Assembly (NCBI GenBank): GCA_947493495.1
Contig: CANLRN010000042.1
Span: 1-38,165 of the forward strand
Length of the DNA: 38,165 bases
Direction of reading: 5' to 3'
Source of the DNA: an uncultured Aquimarina sp.
Lineage (GTDB): Bacteria > Bacteroidota > Bacteroidia > Flavobacteriales > Flavobacteriaceae
In this document: positions 1 through 8,659 of the stretch, piece by piece
Numbering within the stretch: the stretch's first letter is position 1
How the letters are laid out: each line of letters starts with the position of its first letter
Notes under the pieces: model-generated
Told to the model about the DNA's origin: nothing
Database searches by the model: none
Seen by the model: only the letters and a program-made list of their open reading frames with translations
Translations under genes and position numbers: made by a program

Positions 1-1
1 A

Positions 2-118
2 ATGCAAAATATAAATCCCCGAGAATGGCTAGAAAACACCCTACAACAAATACCAGATCATAGCATACAAAAACTAGGGGAACTCTTGCCGGGATATCAA
101 GAAAAAACTACAGTGTAG
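2..118 (+). CDS. IS66-family transposase, C-terminal fragment (runs in from the left edge)
   Basis: An open frame enters at the left edge and ends at TAG 116-118, giving 38 visible residues. The text includes NINPREWLENTLQQIP and, further on, KLGELLPGYQ. This resembles the short C-terminal segment of IS66 DDE transposases, where a 'dPyeWL..vL..ip' stretch is followed by 'l.eLLPw'. The catalytic domain lies outside the window, so it cannot be said whether the element is intact. The right end of the insertion sequence should lie just downstream, close to or inside the 3' end of the convergent kinase gene whose stop codon is at 135-137. The family call rests on memory of the motif. Confidence 0.6.
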   Translation: MQNINPREWLENTLQQIPDHSIQKLGELLPGYQEKTTV

Positions 119-134
119 TTGCTCGTAGGCATAC

Positions 135-2111
135 TTATTGTGCATATTTATATCTACTCAATATTGGAAACTCAATAATCACCACAGTACCTTTATCATC
201 TTTACGATCATATATTTGAATATTTACATCGCCAGCGTAATTTTTCTTTAATAAATTTAGTCTTTTACTAATATTGATAGAAGATATTGATCTTTTATTA
301 AATGGGAATTGTTTTTGTATTTCCCTAGCCTTTACTCTGCCTATTCCATTATCTTCTACAATTAATCTGAGTTTATCTTCTTCTTTGTCTATTTTGAGTT
401 TTACATACCCACCTTCATCTTTATTACTAATTCCATGAATGATAGAGTTTTCGATGATAGGTTGTAACATTAATGTGGGAATTAAAAACGTATCTAATTC
501 TGCATCTGTTTTAATCTCTAAGAAGAAAGTCAATCTTTTGCCAAATCTCATTTGTTCTAATGCTACATAATCTTTTATAAACTCTATTTCTTTTTTTAGG
601 GTAATGAAATCTTGTTCTGATTCATCAAGAATAAATCGTATGGATTTAGAAAACCTAGTTAGTTGTTTATATGCAGTAATTTTGTCTTCATTAATTACAT
701 AACTTTGTATAGCATTTAGAGTATTAAATATGAAATGAGGATTCATTTGAGTCCTTAGCGCTCTAAGTCTAAAAGAGGATATTTGCTTTTCATTTTTAGC
801 TAGATTATGTAAGTATAATAGTATAATTAGAAATACAAAAATGATAAAAATAATTATAACCAAATTTCTTTCAGATTTGGTTAAGTTCATTTGCTTTTTC
901 AACTTATCTTCTTGTTCTTTAAAATTTAGTTTCTGATTTTTTAATTTTTCACTTGTTTTAATAGATACAATCAAATCTGATAAAGCTGAGTTTTCTTCCT
1001 TTTGCATCAAAAAAAGATTTTGTTCTAAATAGTGTAATGCATTTTTGTTATCATTTGTAGTTTTATAAAGGGAATATAAATCTTTATAATTGTCTATTTT
1101 TAATGAACTTATTTTATTTTTTGTAGCTAAGTGTAAGCTTTTTTTAAGGTATCTTTCTGCATTATCAAAGTCTGCTAATTTTATGTAAATCCGTCCTATC
1201 GAATTAAAAGTATAAGCTTGTTTTCTGTTAAAAATAGTATTTTCGTTAGTAAATAGATTATTTGCTTTGAAAACGTATTTTAGAGCATTTATATAGTCTT
1301 TTTTTAGATAAAAACATTCTGAAATAGTATTTAGACAAGTAATCCTGAAATCAATAAAATCAGCACCAATAAATTTGTTGTTGTTTAGGTTTTTCTTCAA
1401 TAAATCTATTGCTTCATCATATTTTTTTTCGATTTTCAGATATTTTCCTTCATTAAAATGAAACCATGATTCTAAAGAAGACATATTCGTTTTTTTAGAT
1501 AATTCTAAGCCTTTATCTAAATAAAATCTGGCCTCCTTTAATAGACCTATTTTCAAAAAATAGGTTGTAGATTTTAAGTAAATAGTCCCATTTATATAGT
1601 GATCATCTCGATATATTGCATATTGCTGAGCAGCTTTTAATTCTTCTAAAGCAATGTCAAGATTTCCTTGTATAGCGCGTACGTCACTTATATTTAGTTT
1701 AAGATATGGATAATAAGAAGAGTCTTTGGTTTTTTCTATTATCCCCATAGCTTTTTTGAAATTATCTAATGCGATATCATACTTCCCATGTAGATAATAT
1801 AATTCTCCAAGAGTTCGATAACTAATACATAGTTGTTTTAAATTACCATATTTCAGAGCTAAATCAATACTTTTATTTGTATAAAAATATGAAGAATCCA
1901 TATTAGACTTTTTGAATAGTTGCGATAATTCAAAATAAGAATTGAAGACATATTCTTCATTCACTTCCTTTAAAGTCAGTTTTTTAACACTATCAATTTT
2001 TTTGAAATGATCACTTGTTAATTTTTGTGCATAAAACACCTTACCTGATAATAGTACAGTTATAAAAATTATAATTGTATAAATAGAGTAAGTGCATTTT
2101 TTAGCAATCAT
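135..2111 (-). CDS. TPR sensor histidine kinase, LytS/YehU type (His_kinase + HATPase_c)
   Basis: This 658-residue protein is a membrane sensor kinase that should phosphorylate a response regulator. It has an N-terminal signal sequence (about 1-28), a long periplasmic region of TPR-like helical repeats (about 50-375), a coiled-coil stretch (about 375-415) and one membrane helix (about 417-437). The cytoplasmic His_kinase domain follows, with QMNPHFIFNTLNAIQ and phospho-acceptor His459, then an HATPase_c domain with N-box LQPIIENSIIHG and G-box VEDNGIGR. This is the usual Bacteroidota partner of LytTR regulators, and one is encoded at 4238-4990 on the same strand. The 3' end abuts an IS66 remnant, so the last residues (SRYKYAQ) could be altered by the insertion. 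The signal it senses is not visible. Confidence 0.9.
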   Translation of the reverse strand: MIAKKCTYSIYTIIIFITVLLSGKVFYAQKLTSDHFKKIDSVKKLTLKEVNEEYVFNSYFELSQLFKKSNMDSSYFYTNKSIDLALKYGNLKQLCISYRTLGELYYLHGKYDIALDNFKKAMGIIEKTKDSSYYPYLKLNISDVRAIQGNLDIALEELKAAQQYAIYRDDHYINGTIYLKSTTYFLKIGLLKEARFYLDKGLELSKKTNMSSLESWFHFNEGKYLKIEKKYDEAIDLLKKNLNNNKFIGADFIDFRITCLNTISECFYLKKDYINALKYVFKANNLFTNENTIFNRKQAYTFNSIGRIYIKLADFDNAERYLKKSLHLATKNKISSLKIDNYKDLYSLYKTTNDNKNALHYLEQNLFLMQKEENSALSDLIVSIKTSEKLKNQKLNFKEQEDKLKKQMNLTKSERNLVIIIFIIFVFLIILLYLHNLAKNEKQISSFRLRALRTQMNPHFIFNTLNAIQSYVINEDKITAYKQLTRFSKSIRFILDESEQDFITLKKEIEFIKDYVALEQMRFGKRLTFFLEIKTDAELDTFLIPTLMLQPIIENSIIHGISNKDEGGYVKLKIDKEEDKLRLIVEDNGIGRVKAREIQKQFPFNKRSISSINISKRLNLLKKNYAGDVNIQIYDRKDDKGTVVIIEFPILSRYKYAQ

Positions 2112-2431
2112 TGTAATTAAAATAGATGTTATATATTAAACTCATTTAACTGTTTTTAATTTGCTAAAAATAGCTTTTTTTTACTCGTTTTTTTCTTTTC
2201 ATACTATTGTAACCTAGTTATCCAGCTAAAAAACTCTTAGCAGGTTTTAAAATTTCAGATTTCAGCTTCCATCTAAAAAGTCTAAATAATTTGATTTTTT
2301 TAGTAAAATTTTATATTCATTTCAGATGTAGATGTTTATACCAAATAAATAAAAAATAAATCAAAATTTTAAAAAAAGACACAAGTTAGAGTTTGTTGTA
2401 TTTCTGATTAGGTATTAACATACGTAGATCT
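2112..2431. other. Intergenic region between kinase and beta-helix gene
   Basis: This stretch is 320 bp of AT-rich sequence without a credible ORF. On the minus strand it should contain the 5' leader of the kinase gene and the 3' end of the beta-helix gene transcript. I see no clear intrinsic terminator. The phrase atttcag occurs three times, near 2250-2330, but no palindrome is evident. A TATTTTTA stretch on the minus strand could be a -7 box, but no matching TTG was found at 17-19 bp. Confidence 0.5.
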
Positions 2432-3655
2432 TTAGTACATATAGCAACCTGCATCCGCTTTCCCAGAACGTCTCGGATTACCTAAAAGATCTAGTGGTAC
2501 AATATATCGCGGTTCGTCATTACAGAACCCTCTTGCTGGAGCTGTATTTTTTAACCGAAAGTTATTCGCTTGCCAATTTATGAAATTTTGATCAAGACGG
2601 GTAGTCTCTAAGTTATTACTTAGATAATCTACAAAGGACTTATCTTTGATGATATTTGCTCTTACAGGCTTGTTTCTTCCATCTACCAATAGATTCGCAT
2701 AAATTGAAACATAAGCTCTTTTTAAAACACTGTTAATTCTTATGGCACTAACATAGGTGTCATCAGATATTCCTCCAGGTAAAAGAACAATAGTGTTGAA
2801 CTTAATATCAATGGAATTCATCAGATTATTTATATTAATATTCTCTCTAGTCTGGGTTTCTAAATGTATAACTCCAGCTCTATTATTTTGCATTGAGGTA
2901 TACATCAAATTATTCTGAATAATGACCGTGTTCCATCCAGTATCTGGTGTGCCTTTAAGATCTTTTGGGCTATAAGAAATTGCATTATTTCCTTCTTCTG
3001 ACCACTTAAAAGTACAGCTAACTACTCTAGCAGAGCTTCTAATATTAATCATATGACCAGCATTGTATACTGTATTGTTAAATTCACAATCTTTGATAGT
3101 AACATTAGGACATTTTGCGTAGATAGCATGATAAAAACCTCTGTTAGCAATATTGGATACTGTAGTTCCATTTTGAGCCCATCCTTGAAAATAACATCCT
3201 TCAAATTTTACATTTTTATGTAAAACTCTATCGGCGATAATATCATCTCTAGAAATATTCACATTATCATATCTGGCACCCAAGAAATTACAATCGTTAA
3301 ACGATATATTACTAGTGTCATCAGAATCAAGTTCTTTTCTAAATCTAACTCCATACCCCCGTGGATTTGTGAAAGTGCAATTTATGAATTTAATATTATT
3401 GGTATTGAAAATTTTAACACCTCCATTAAAAGTGATATTTCTAAATACTCGATTTCTGTATGTGTTATCGATATCTTGAGTAGTCGTATAATATCTTCCA
3501 TTTTCTATTTTAGAAGTATCCTGTTTAGCGTCATATATTTGATTATTTTTTATATTAACTTCTATATAGGATTCTTCATCTGTATTGCAGGAAGAAATAG
3601 AAAGACAGCTGAAGAATATGTAAATTATGAAGCGTATTGATTTTGATATATTCAT
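2432..3655 (-). CDS. Parallel beta-helix lipoprotein
   Basis: This 407-residue protein is predicted to be an exported lipoprotein. A hydrophobic leader ends in SISSC, with lipid-acceptor Cys23. From about residue 55 the sequence has short repeats of the right-handed parallel beta-helix kind: 'NITFNGGVKIFNTNNIKFINCTF', then NISFNDCNF, NVKFEGCYF and NVTIKDCEF, each a rung of about 20-25 residues. The C-terminus (LGNPRRSGKADAGCYMY) matches the 'D.lGnpR....DiGAyE'-like end often seen after beta-helix domains. This fold is shared by polysaccharide lyases, some glycosidases and adhesins, but no catalytic signature is clear enough to name an activity. It sits between a TPR kinase and its likely regulator on the same strand, which suggests a surface protein tied to that signalling module (inference). 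Confidence 0.8.
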   Translation of the reverse strand: MNISKSIRFIIYIFFSCLSISSCNTDEESYIEVNIKNNQIYDAKQDTSKIENGRYYTTTQDIDNTYRNRVFRNITFNGGVKIFNTNNIKFINCTFTNPRGYGVRFRKELDSDDTSNISFNDCNFLGARYDNVNISRDDIIADRVLHKNVKFEGCYFQGWAQNGTTVSNIANRGFYHAIYAKCPNVTIKDCEFNNTVYNAGHMINIRSSARVVSCTFKWSEEGNNAISYSPKDLKGTPDTGWNTVIIQNNLMYTSMQNNRAGVIHLETQTRENININNLMNSIDIKFNTIVLLPGGISDDTYVSAIRINSVLKRAYVSIYANLLVDGRNKPVRANIIKDKSFVDYLSNNLETTRLDQNFINWQANNFRLKNTAPARGFCNDEPRYIVPLDLLGNPRRSGKADAGCYMY

Positions 3656-3786
3656 TTTGTGGTAATCTTTATATTATGACTAATTTTATAAAGGGAATCT
3701 TATTTAAAAATAGTGACCGATTAGAAATATCCGCCTGTAATCTATTTATCTTAGAAAAAAACTAAAAATGAATGCCTTTATATGCT

Positions 3787-4035
3787 TCATTTTATGGTTA
3801 AATTGGGATTGTATATAGAATTATATTCTCGATACATTCTCATCTTTTCTAGTTCATTAATTAAAACAGAACTTGAAAAATAGGATGGATGTTTTTTCTT
3901 TACTACATCAATATCTCCTTGACTTAGCCATTTTCGCTGAATATTATATGAGTTTCTTTTTTTAGCTCTAAAAAGTTTTTTAGCAACCATAATCGTAGGT
4001 GATACGATAAGTATTGAAAAACAATTTACCCCCAT
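3787..4035 (-). CDS. Small hypothetical protein
   Basis: This is an 82-residue ORF in the gap between the LytTR regulator and the beta-helix gene, on the same strand. I do not recognise it. The N-terminus is mildly hydrophobic (ILIVSPTIMVA), followed by a very basic stretch (KKLFRAKKRN) and a polar helical C-terminus. An internal ATG at residue 17 would give a shorter soluble protein of 66 residues. There is no obvious ribosome site, which is common in this phylum. It could be a small real gene, a remnant of a larger one, or chance coding. Confidence 0.35.
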   Translation of the reverse strand: MGVNCFSILIVSPTIMVAKKLFRAKKRNSYNIQRKWLSQGDIDVVKKKHPSYFSSSVLINELEKMRMYREYNSIYNPNLTIK

Positions 4036-4237
4036 AGATAAGTTTTCACAAGTCTACTAGGATTAAAATTAAGCAAAGTAAGAGGTAATTTAACTTCCTA
4101 TTTTGTAATTAAAGGATTTGTTTTTACGAAATAACTAGTTCGATTTGTAATCGACTAATTCTGTTCTGCATGTTTGATACCTGAACAATTTAGTTATGGA
4201 GTCCTAACACAAAGGATGATATAGTTACTATTGGTAT

Positions 4238-4990
4238 TTATGTTAAACCAAAAGTTTTAAAAACATCATTCTTTTTTGATGCTGATATGGTAAGCTTTTT
4301 ATCGTTTTTCATGACTACAAAACCACCATCAGATTTATAAATCTTTTTAACAAAATTTTTATTGATAAGGCTAGAATTATGGATTCGAATAAATTCTGAT
4401 GCCGCTGTCATTTGTTCAAAAAACTTTAAGTTTTTAGAAGAGATAATTTTTCTGCCTTCAATTAAAAAAACATTAGTATAACTTCCATTTGCTGTAAAAT
4501 AATAAATCTCTGTAGTAGAGATAATTTCATATCCACTAGTACTCGCAATTGCTATCTTTTCTGTTGATTTATCTTTTAAGTTTTCCATCAAAAATTTTGA
4601 TGCGGTATATGACTCTACATTCTTCATTTTCTTTTGTTGAGCTTTATAAATCGCTTTGTGCAATAGATTGATATCAATTGGTTTTAATAGATAGTCAACA
4701 GCATCAAACTGAAATGCTTGTAAAGCATGATTGTAAGCAGAAATAAAAATTATTGAAAAATAAATTGGTGAAATACTTTCGAGAAACTCAAAAATATTTT
4801 TAGTACCAAATTGAACATCTAAAAATGCCAAATCTATTTCTGTATGTTCTAATAGTTTTTTTGCAGATTCAAAATGATTAGCAGTGCCTAATATTGTTAT
4901 TTGTGGGTGATACTCGGAAAGAAGAAATTTTAGGTTTGATATACTAGATTCTTCATCATCAACTATGATAGTTTTAAAGTTTTGTGTCAT
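4238..4990 (-). CDS. LytTR-family response regulator
   Basis: This 250-residue protein is a two-component transcription regulator. The receiver domain (about 6-122) has the acidic pocket VDDEE at 10-14, phospho-acceptor Asp58 in AFLDVQ, the FISAY switch segment and the conserved Lys in DYLLKPID. A linker leads to a LytTR DNA-binding domain (about 145-248) containing the typical 'IRIHNSSLINKNFVKKIY' segment. LytTR proteins bind paired direct repeats and usually work with LytS-type kinases, and such a kinase is at 135-2111 on the same strand. Two genes separate them, so co-transcription is plausible but not shown. Two Asp residues precede the phospho-site as expected, and nothing looks broken. 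Confidence 0.92.
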   Translation of the reverse strand: MTQNFKTIIVDDEESSISNLKFLLSEYHPQITILGTANHFESAKKLLEHTEIDLAFLDVQFGTKNIFEFLESISPIYFSIIFISAYNHALQAFQFDAVDYLLKPIDINLLHKAIYKAQQKKMKNVESYTASKFLMENLKDKSTEKIAIASTSGYEIISTTEIYYFTANGSYTNVFLIEGRKIISSKNLKFFEQMTAASEFIRIHNSSLINKNFVKKIYKSDGGFVVMKNDKKLTISASKKNDVFKTFGLT

Positions 4991-5418
4991 ATGTCAGGGG
5001 GTACGATAAAAATTATTTTTTAATAAAATTCATTGCATCCATACATTAATTCCCAGACACTTCAAAAAGATTGTTTAAGTAGTCTTTTTTATTAAAAATA
5101 TCAAGTAATACACTTTGAAATATTAATATATATTTCGGGTTGCGCACACCTAATACGAGTAGTTGTTTTTCCTATTCAAAGATATAATAAATTATGTAAA
5201 TAAATGATTAAATTATGTATTAGCGAAACTCGATTTTGAGAAATCTGTATAATATACCCAAAATTGTAAGTTGAATTTACTTGTTTTTAGAAGGCTTATC
5301 TTGCCATTAAATGAACTAGCAAGATCTTGATTTCTTACTTTGGCCTTTGAGGCTGATACCTTTTATTGTGTACAAGACTTAGTTGGGGCTAATACTTTTA
5401 TGTACTCATTTTAACTTT
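4991..5418. other. Intergenic region upstream of the LytTR regulator and downstream of murF
   Basis: This stretch is 428 bp without a gene. On the minus strand, TATCTTTG at 5177-5184 is an exact TAnnTTTG -7 box, but no TTG lies at the usual spacing, and it would give a leader of nearly 190 nt for the regulator gene. A 7-bp inverted repeat (ATCTTGC 5298-5304 with GCAAGAT 5319-5325) lies downstream of murF. It lacks a U-tract and is not called a terminator. No small ORF or clear operator was seen. Confidence 0.4.
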
Positions 5419-6696
5419 CTATAGGTGGTCTAGGATACGTTCTAATTTCATTCCTCTGGATCCTTTTATAAGAATAGTTGCTTTTGTTTTTAGAACAAAA
5501 TCACTTTGTTCCAGTTCTTTAAAAGACAGATATTTTCGGATACGATTATCAGTAGTTTTGGTGTTGAAAAAATGAGCACCTATTAGGTAAATAGCATTAC
5601 AAGATGTACTTATGATTTGATTCACTATTTTTTGATGTTCTTCTGCAGCAACGTCACCTAACTCGAACATATCTCCAAGAAAAACCACTTTGTGATTATG
5701 AGAAAATTGCTCAAAATTATCTATAGCAATACTCATGCTAGAAGGGTTAGCATTGTATGCGTCTAAGATAATAGTATGTTCGTTTTTTTCGATTATTTGC
5801 GATCTATTGTTAGAAGGAGTGTAAGATTCAATGGCATTTTTGATATGATTCGTATCAATCTTAAAATAATTTCCAATAGCTATTGCCACAGAAATGTTAG
5901 TAAAATTATAAGTACCTATCAATTTACTTTTTATGAGGGTGTCATTATATAGTACTTCTACCATTGGATTGACTTGGTGTAACTTAATTGTAGTGTCTGA
6001 TTGATTTGTAGTTGAAAAAGTATGAGTTTGAATTCCTTTTGCTGCTTCAGATAATGTATTGTCTTCAGTATTTAAGAAAATAAGTTTGTTGTTTTTTTTA
6101 AGATGCTTGTATAATTCAGTTTTTCCTTTTAGAACACCTTCAATACTTCCAAAACCTTCTAAGTGAGCCTTTCCAATATTTGTAATATATCCATAATTTG
6201 GATGTGTAATATTAGATAAAAAATCAATCTCTTTAAGGTGATTTGCACCCATTTCTACAATGCCAACCTCCGTATCTTTGTTCATAGATAATAAAGTAAG
6301 CGGTACTCCAATATGGTTGTTTAAATTGCCTGTGGTAGCTACTGTATTGTATTTTGCAGAGAGGACACATTTAATTAATTCTTTGGTAGTAGTTTTTCCA
6401 TTACTACCAGTAAGTGCTATGATAGGAATGCCTAAGTATTTTCGATGATAAGAAGCTAAGTTCTGCAATGTGTTTAGTGAGTTGTTTACTAGGATACATT
6501 GCTCAGATATTTTGTGTTTTTTTTCATCTATTATAGCATAAGAAGCTCCATTGCTAATTGCTTGTTGTGCATATTGATTACCATTAAAATTAGTTCCTTT
6601 TAAGGCAAAAAAAATGGTATTAGGTTTGATTTTTCGTGTATCTGTACAGATGCCATTACTTTTTAAAAACAATTCATGTAATTTTGATATGTCCAT
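5419..6696 (-). CDS. murF: UDP-N-acetylmuramoyl-tripeptide--D-alanyl-D-alanine ligase
   Basis: This cytoplasmic Mur ligase of 425 residues adds D-Ala-D-Ala to the UDP-MurNAc-tripeptide, the last soluble step of peptidoglycan precursor synthesis. The N-terminal substrate domain has DTRKIKPNTIFFALKG, and the central ATPase domain has the P-loop TGSNGKTTTKELI (about 98-110) followed by NNHIGVPLTLL. Further on are EMGANHLKEI, the NPSSM segment of the C-terminal domain and KGSRGMKLE near the end, all typical of MurF. The length matches flavobacterial MurF. It lies 77 bp downstream of gldJ on the same strand, but a strong terminator stands between them, so it may have its own promoter or depend on read-through. 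murF next to gldJ is a familiar order in flavobacteria. Confidence 0.95.
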   Translation of the reverse strand: MDISKLHELFLKSNGICTDTRKIKPNTIFFALKGTNFNGNQYAQQAISNGASYAIIDEKKHKISEQCILVNNSLNTLQNLASYHRKYLGIPIIALTGSNGKTTTKELIKCVLSAKYNTVATTGNLNNHIGVPLTLLSMNKDTEVGIVEMGANHLKEIDFLSNITHPNYGYITNIGKAHLEGFGSIEGVLKGKTELYKHLKKNNKLIFLNTEDNTLSEAAKGIQTHTFSTTNQSDTTIKLHQVNPMVEVLYNDTLIKSKLIGTYNFTNISVAIAIGNYFKIDTNHIKNAIESYTPSNNRSQIIEKNEHTIILDAYNANPSSMSIAIDNFEQFSHNHKVVFLGDMFELGDVAAEEHQKIVNQIISTSCNAIYLIGAHFFNTKTTDNRIRKYLSFKELEQSDFVLKTKATILIKGSRGMKLERILDHL

Positions 6697-6715
6697 GTGC
6701 GTGAAGTGATTGTAT

Positions 6716-6745
6716 TAAAAAGCCCCGTACTTACAATACAGGGCT
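6716..6745 (-). terminator. Intrinsic terminator of gldJ
   Basis: On the minus strand AGCCCTGTA pairs with TACGGGGCT across a 7-nt loop, with one C-A mismatch, and a run of five T follows. It lies between the gldJ stop and the murF start, so it should end or weaken the gldJ transcript before murF. Confidence 0.75.
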
Positions 6746-6773
6746 AATTTTATTACGAACTATATAAATTATA

Positions 6774-8447
6774 TTATCTAGGTTTTTTATGTTTTGGTGT
6801 TTTTTTGGTTTTTGATTTTTCACCAACACGAGACATAGCATTTCTAAATCCTATATAGTCAGTAGCCATATCTTGTGGAAAAAATCTTCTCTGAGCTGGA
6901 TCTAGCCAATAAGCTCTATCTTTCCAAGATCCACCTTTATATACTCGTTTATCATCACCAATTAATGTGGTTCTTTTGCTAGATTCGTCATATCTACGGT
7001 CTAATTTTGTGCTATCTTCAGAATTAGGTCCTACTTGGTGGATAGGGTCATTATACATTCTTCTGTTAGGGATGTTTTCATCTTGGAATCCTTCATAATA
7101 TCTAGATGAGCTTTTATCTCCATCTCTAAAATTGATATTATCACTCTTATTAAAATTAGTTCTCAGATATGTTTCATTTTCATCAACAGGAGTCTGTAAT
7201 ATACCTCCAGGTAACACCCTCGCTACTATCTTACCATTACTTAATGTATCATAAATTATAGAATCTGTTGTTACAATTTTTACAGTCCCATCAGGATTCA
7301 TAGCATTTTTTGTATACACATTACCTCTGTAGTAATTAAAATCATTGTATTCATCGTCAACAATAGGTCGATAAATATCGGCTACCCATTCTGCTACATT
7401 TCCAGCCATATCGTATAATCCATAATCATTAGGATTGTAAGATGCAACAGGAGCAGTAATATCAGCGCCATCATCACTCCATCCAGCGATTCCACCATAA
7501 TCTCCATCTCCTTGCTTAAAATTGGCCAACTGATCTCCTTGAGTTCTTCTTTTTCCAGAACGTGTATATTGTCCTTTCCAAGGATATTTTTTTCGTCCAC
7601 GGTATATATTATAATTTCTAAGCTCTACTAATCCTAGTGCAGCATATTCCCATTCTGCTTCTGTAGGGAGTCTATATTGCGGTAATAATAAACCATCTTT
7701 ACGCTGTATATATAAACCTGTAGAATCGTTGTTTTTTTCGTATTTCTCTGAAGATTTTCCTCCTCTGGTTGCTTCATCGTTTCCTCCATAAGTTTGAGAA
7801 GGAGCATTTAGATACGTTTCTGTATTAAATGTACTTTCTGCAGAAACATCTTCAAAAGGAGCATTTTGTTTAATTACTCTTTCTTCTTCTAATATTCTTT
7901 CATTAACACGATCTGTTCTCCATTTACTGAATTCAACTGCTTGAATCCAATTAACACCCACTACAGGATAATTAGCATATGCAGGATGACGTAAGTAATT
8001 ATTTGTCATCATTTCATTGAATCCTAAGCGATTTCTCCACACTAAAGTATCAGGTAAGGCTCCGTGATAAATATTTTTATATTTAGGTTCTGTAGGTGGA
8101 TAAACACCTTTTAACCAATCGAGATACTCTAAATACATGATATTAGTTACCTCGGTTTCGTCCATATAAAAAGATTGTACATGCTGTTGCGTAGGTGTAT
8201 TATTCCAATCATGCATAACATCATCTTGGACACGTCCCATAGTAAAAGTACCACCTTCGACAAAAACTAAACCAGGTCCAGTTTCTTGTTCTTTGTAGTT
8301 TGTATTTACCTGAAAACCACCATCTTTGGAGTTGTATTTCCAACCTGTAGCTCTGGAATTACTGCCATAATCAGTCTGATTACAGCTTACTAATAGAAAA
8401 CTAATGGTAAGGACCATTAGAGACTTAAAAACTAACGCGTTTTTCAT
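6774..8447 (-). CDS. gldJ: Gliding motility lipoprotein GldJ (FGE-sulfatase fold)
   Basis: This 557-residue lipoprotein is needed for gliding and for stability of the type IX secretion/gliding motor complex in flavobacteria. The signal peptide ends in LLVSC, with lipidated Cys22. The body has the formylglycine-generating-enzyme (SUMF1) fold: VFVEGGTFTMG at about 61-71, FYMDETEVTNIMYLEYL, YPVVGVNWIQAVEFSKW, YRLPTEAEWEYAA, GLYDMAGNVAEWVAD and YKGGSWKDRAYWLDPAQRRF close to the end. The length agrees with the well-studied Flavobacterium GldJ (about 560). The interior carries long charged insertions, as in other GldJ proteins. The C-terminal tail is Lys-rich (KSKTKKTPKHKKPR). It is transcribed divergently from porU, grouping motility and secretion genes. 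Confidence 0.95.
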   Translation of the reverse strand: MKNALVFKSLMVLTISFLLVSCNQTDYGSNSRATGWKYNSKDGGFQVNTNYKEQETGPGLVFVEGGTFTMGRVQDDVMHDWNNTPTQQHVQSFYMDETEVTNIMYLEYLDWLKGVYPPTEPKYKNIYHGALPDTLVWRNRLGFNEMMTNNYLRHPAYANYPVVGVNWIQAVEFSKWRTDRVNERILEEERVIKQNAPFEDVSAESTFNTETYLNAPSQTYGGNDEATRGGKSSEKYEKNNDSTGLYIQRKDGLLLPQYRLPTEAEWEYAALGLVELRNYNIYRGRKKYPWKGQYTRSGKRRTQGDQLANFKQGDGDYGGIAGWSDDGADITAPVASYNPNDYGLYDMAGNVAEWVADIYRPIVDDEYNDFNYYRGNVYTKNAMNPDGTVKIVTTDSIIYDTLSNGKIVARVLPGGILQTPVDENETYLRTNFNKSDNINFRDGDKSSSRYYEGFQDENIPNRRMYNDPIHQVGPNSEDSTKLDRRYDESSKRTTLIGDDKRVYKGGSWKDRAYWLDPAQRRFFPQDMATDYIGFRNAMSRVGEKSKTKKTPKHKKPR

Positions 8448-8565
8448 AATCTTAAGTTCGTTAAAGTAGAAATTAGGGCTTGCAATATAATAATAACGTT
8501 AAATTTACCCTAATTTTTTTTAAAATAATATCAAATTTTAAAAAAAGATGATTTTACAATTGACT

Positions 8566-8593
8566 TTGGTTTAACGTAATATTTTTACGTTTA
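8566..8593 (+). promoter_or_regulatory. Candidate porU promoter (flavobacterial TTG-N17-TAnnTTTG type)
   Basis: TTG at 8566-8568 (preceded by T, so TTTG) and TACGTTTA at 8586-8593 are separated by 17 bp. This fits the Bacteroidota -33/-7 pattern with only the last base of the -7 box off consensus. It lies 67 bp upstream of the preferred porU ATG. Judged from the consensus only. Confidence 0.45.
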
Positions 8594-8659
8594 TTATTAT
8601 TTTTGTTGAAAAACTAGAATTTTGGAAGCACTAAAATAGTGTTAAACCCGTTGTACACT

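Noticed and set aside
4134..4156. Hairpin TAGTTCGATT / AATCGACTA downstream of the LytTR gene
   Set aside because: One-base bulge and no U-tract on either strand; too weak to call a terminator.
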